A DNA stretch of 7,194 bases from Methylomarinum sp. (GTDB taxonomy: Bacteria; Pseudomonadota; Gammaproteobacteria; Methylococcales; Methylomonadaceae): the NCBI GenBank assembly GCA_013139755.1, contig WTAG01000714.1, positions 1-7,194 of the forward strand. The letters run 5' to 3'. The position numbers were made by a program, and so were the translations under genes. This document shows, piece after piece, positions 7,077 to 7,194 of the stretch. Numbering within the stretch: the stretch's first letter is position 1; every line of letters starts with the position of its first letter. The notes under the pieces were generated by a model. That model made no database searches. It was not told the DNA's origin and saw only the letters and a program-made list of their open reading frames with translations.

Positions 7077-7081
7077 ATAAC

Positions 7082-7110
7082 TTGAAACGAACTAGGTTCT
7101 CTAGTAAAAT
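7082..7110 (+). promoter_or_regulatory. Sigma-70-type promoter for rplM
   Basis: TTGAAA at 7082-7087 and TAAAAT at 7105-7110 are separated by exactly 17 bases, and each matches the consensus at five of six positions. Transcription would begin near 7117, giving a leader of about 30 nt before rplM. It lies just six bases after the stop of the response-regulator gene. It is the best promoter match in the window and fits a highly expressed ribosomal protein gene. Confidence 0.7.
7089..7105. repeat. Short overlapping palindromes in the rplM promoter spacer
   Basis: GAAC-TAG-GTTC (7089-7099) and ACTAG-GTTCT-CTAGT (7091-7105) are two overlapping dyads lying between the -35 and -10 boxes. The stems are only 4-5 pairs and no T-run follows directly, so they are poor terminators. 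They could be an operator or chance. Confidence 0.3.
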
Positions 7111-7147
7111 TCCCCTTTTTAAAGCCTTAACAAATGACTAAGTAAAA

Positions 7148-7194
7148 ATGAAAACATTTAGTGCAAAGCCAGCAGAAGTTAAGCGCGATTGGTA
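7148..7194 (+). CDS. rplM: Ribosomal protein L13 (uL13), 5' end only
   Basis: The last 47 bases encode MKTFSAKPAEVKRDW followed by two bases (TA) of the next codon, probably Tyr. This closely matches the N-terminus of gammaproteobacterial L13 (E. coli MKTFTAKPETVKRDWY), a protein of the 50S subunit. The gene continues past the right edge, where rpsI (S9) would be expected next. The ribosome site is weak: only TAAG is visible about 5 nt upstream of the ATG. In E. coli L13 represses its own rplM-rpsI mRNA. The short leader here shows no structure that I can assign to that control. Confidence 0.95.
   Translation, partial: MKTFSAKPAEVKRDW

Noticed and set aside
7091..7120. Possible terminator: ACTAG/CTAGT stem followed later by a T-run
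   Set aside because: The stem has only 5 pairs, and ten bases separate it from the TTTTT run. It overlaps a good promoter instead.

Overview
The window is a compact chromosomal housekeeping segment from an AT-leaning gammaproteobacterium. The protein sequences and gene order (TsaP-like LysM gene divergent from def-fmt-rsmB, then a DUF4390 gene, an NtrY/NtrX-type two-component pair, then rplM) fit this class. A Methylococcales-like or related lineage is my best guess from context, but the sequence alone does not prove it. There are no mobile elements, CRISPR arrays, RNA genes or signs of recent transfer. Base composition and codon use look even throughout, by eye.

Layout. Bases 1-197 (minus strand) hold the 5' end of a secreted LysM protein resembling TsaP/PA0020. 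Bases 198-302 are an AT-rich divergent intergenic region with an imperfect inverted repeat and a possible def promoter. From 303 to 7076 six plus-strand genes are packed almost without gaps: def (TTG start), fmt (1-nt overlap), rsmB (4-nt overlap), a signal-peptide DUF4390 protein (4-nt overlap), an NtrY-like membrane histidine kinase (19- or 46-nt overlap) and an NtrX-like response regulator (10-nt gap, TTG start). Bases 7077-7147 carry a good sigma-70-type promoter, and rplM (ribosomal protein L13) starts at 7148 and runs off the end.

How the genes work together. Fmt formylates the initiator Met-tRNA, Def removes the formyl group from finished proteins, and RsmB methylates 16S rRNA at C967, so the first half is a translation module. 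The second half is a signalling module: a secreted DUF4390 protein, a kinase with four predicted membrane segments, HAMP and PAS domains, and its response regulator. The overlaps suggest one transcript with translational coupling.

The most notable point is the response regulator. Its receiver and Fis-type DNA-binding domains look intact, but its central AAA+ domain lacks the sigma-54 contact motif GAFTGA. It also has changes at the Walker B Asp (Gly), the sensor I Asn (Arg) and one arginine-finger position (Leu). This suggests a regulator that no longer works as a sigma-54 ATPase. I see no wholly new system here.
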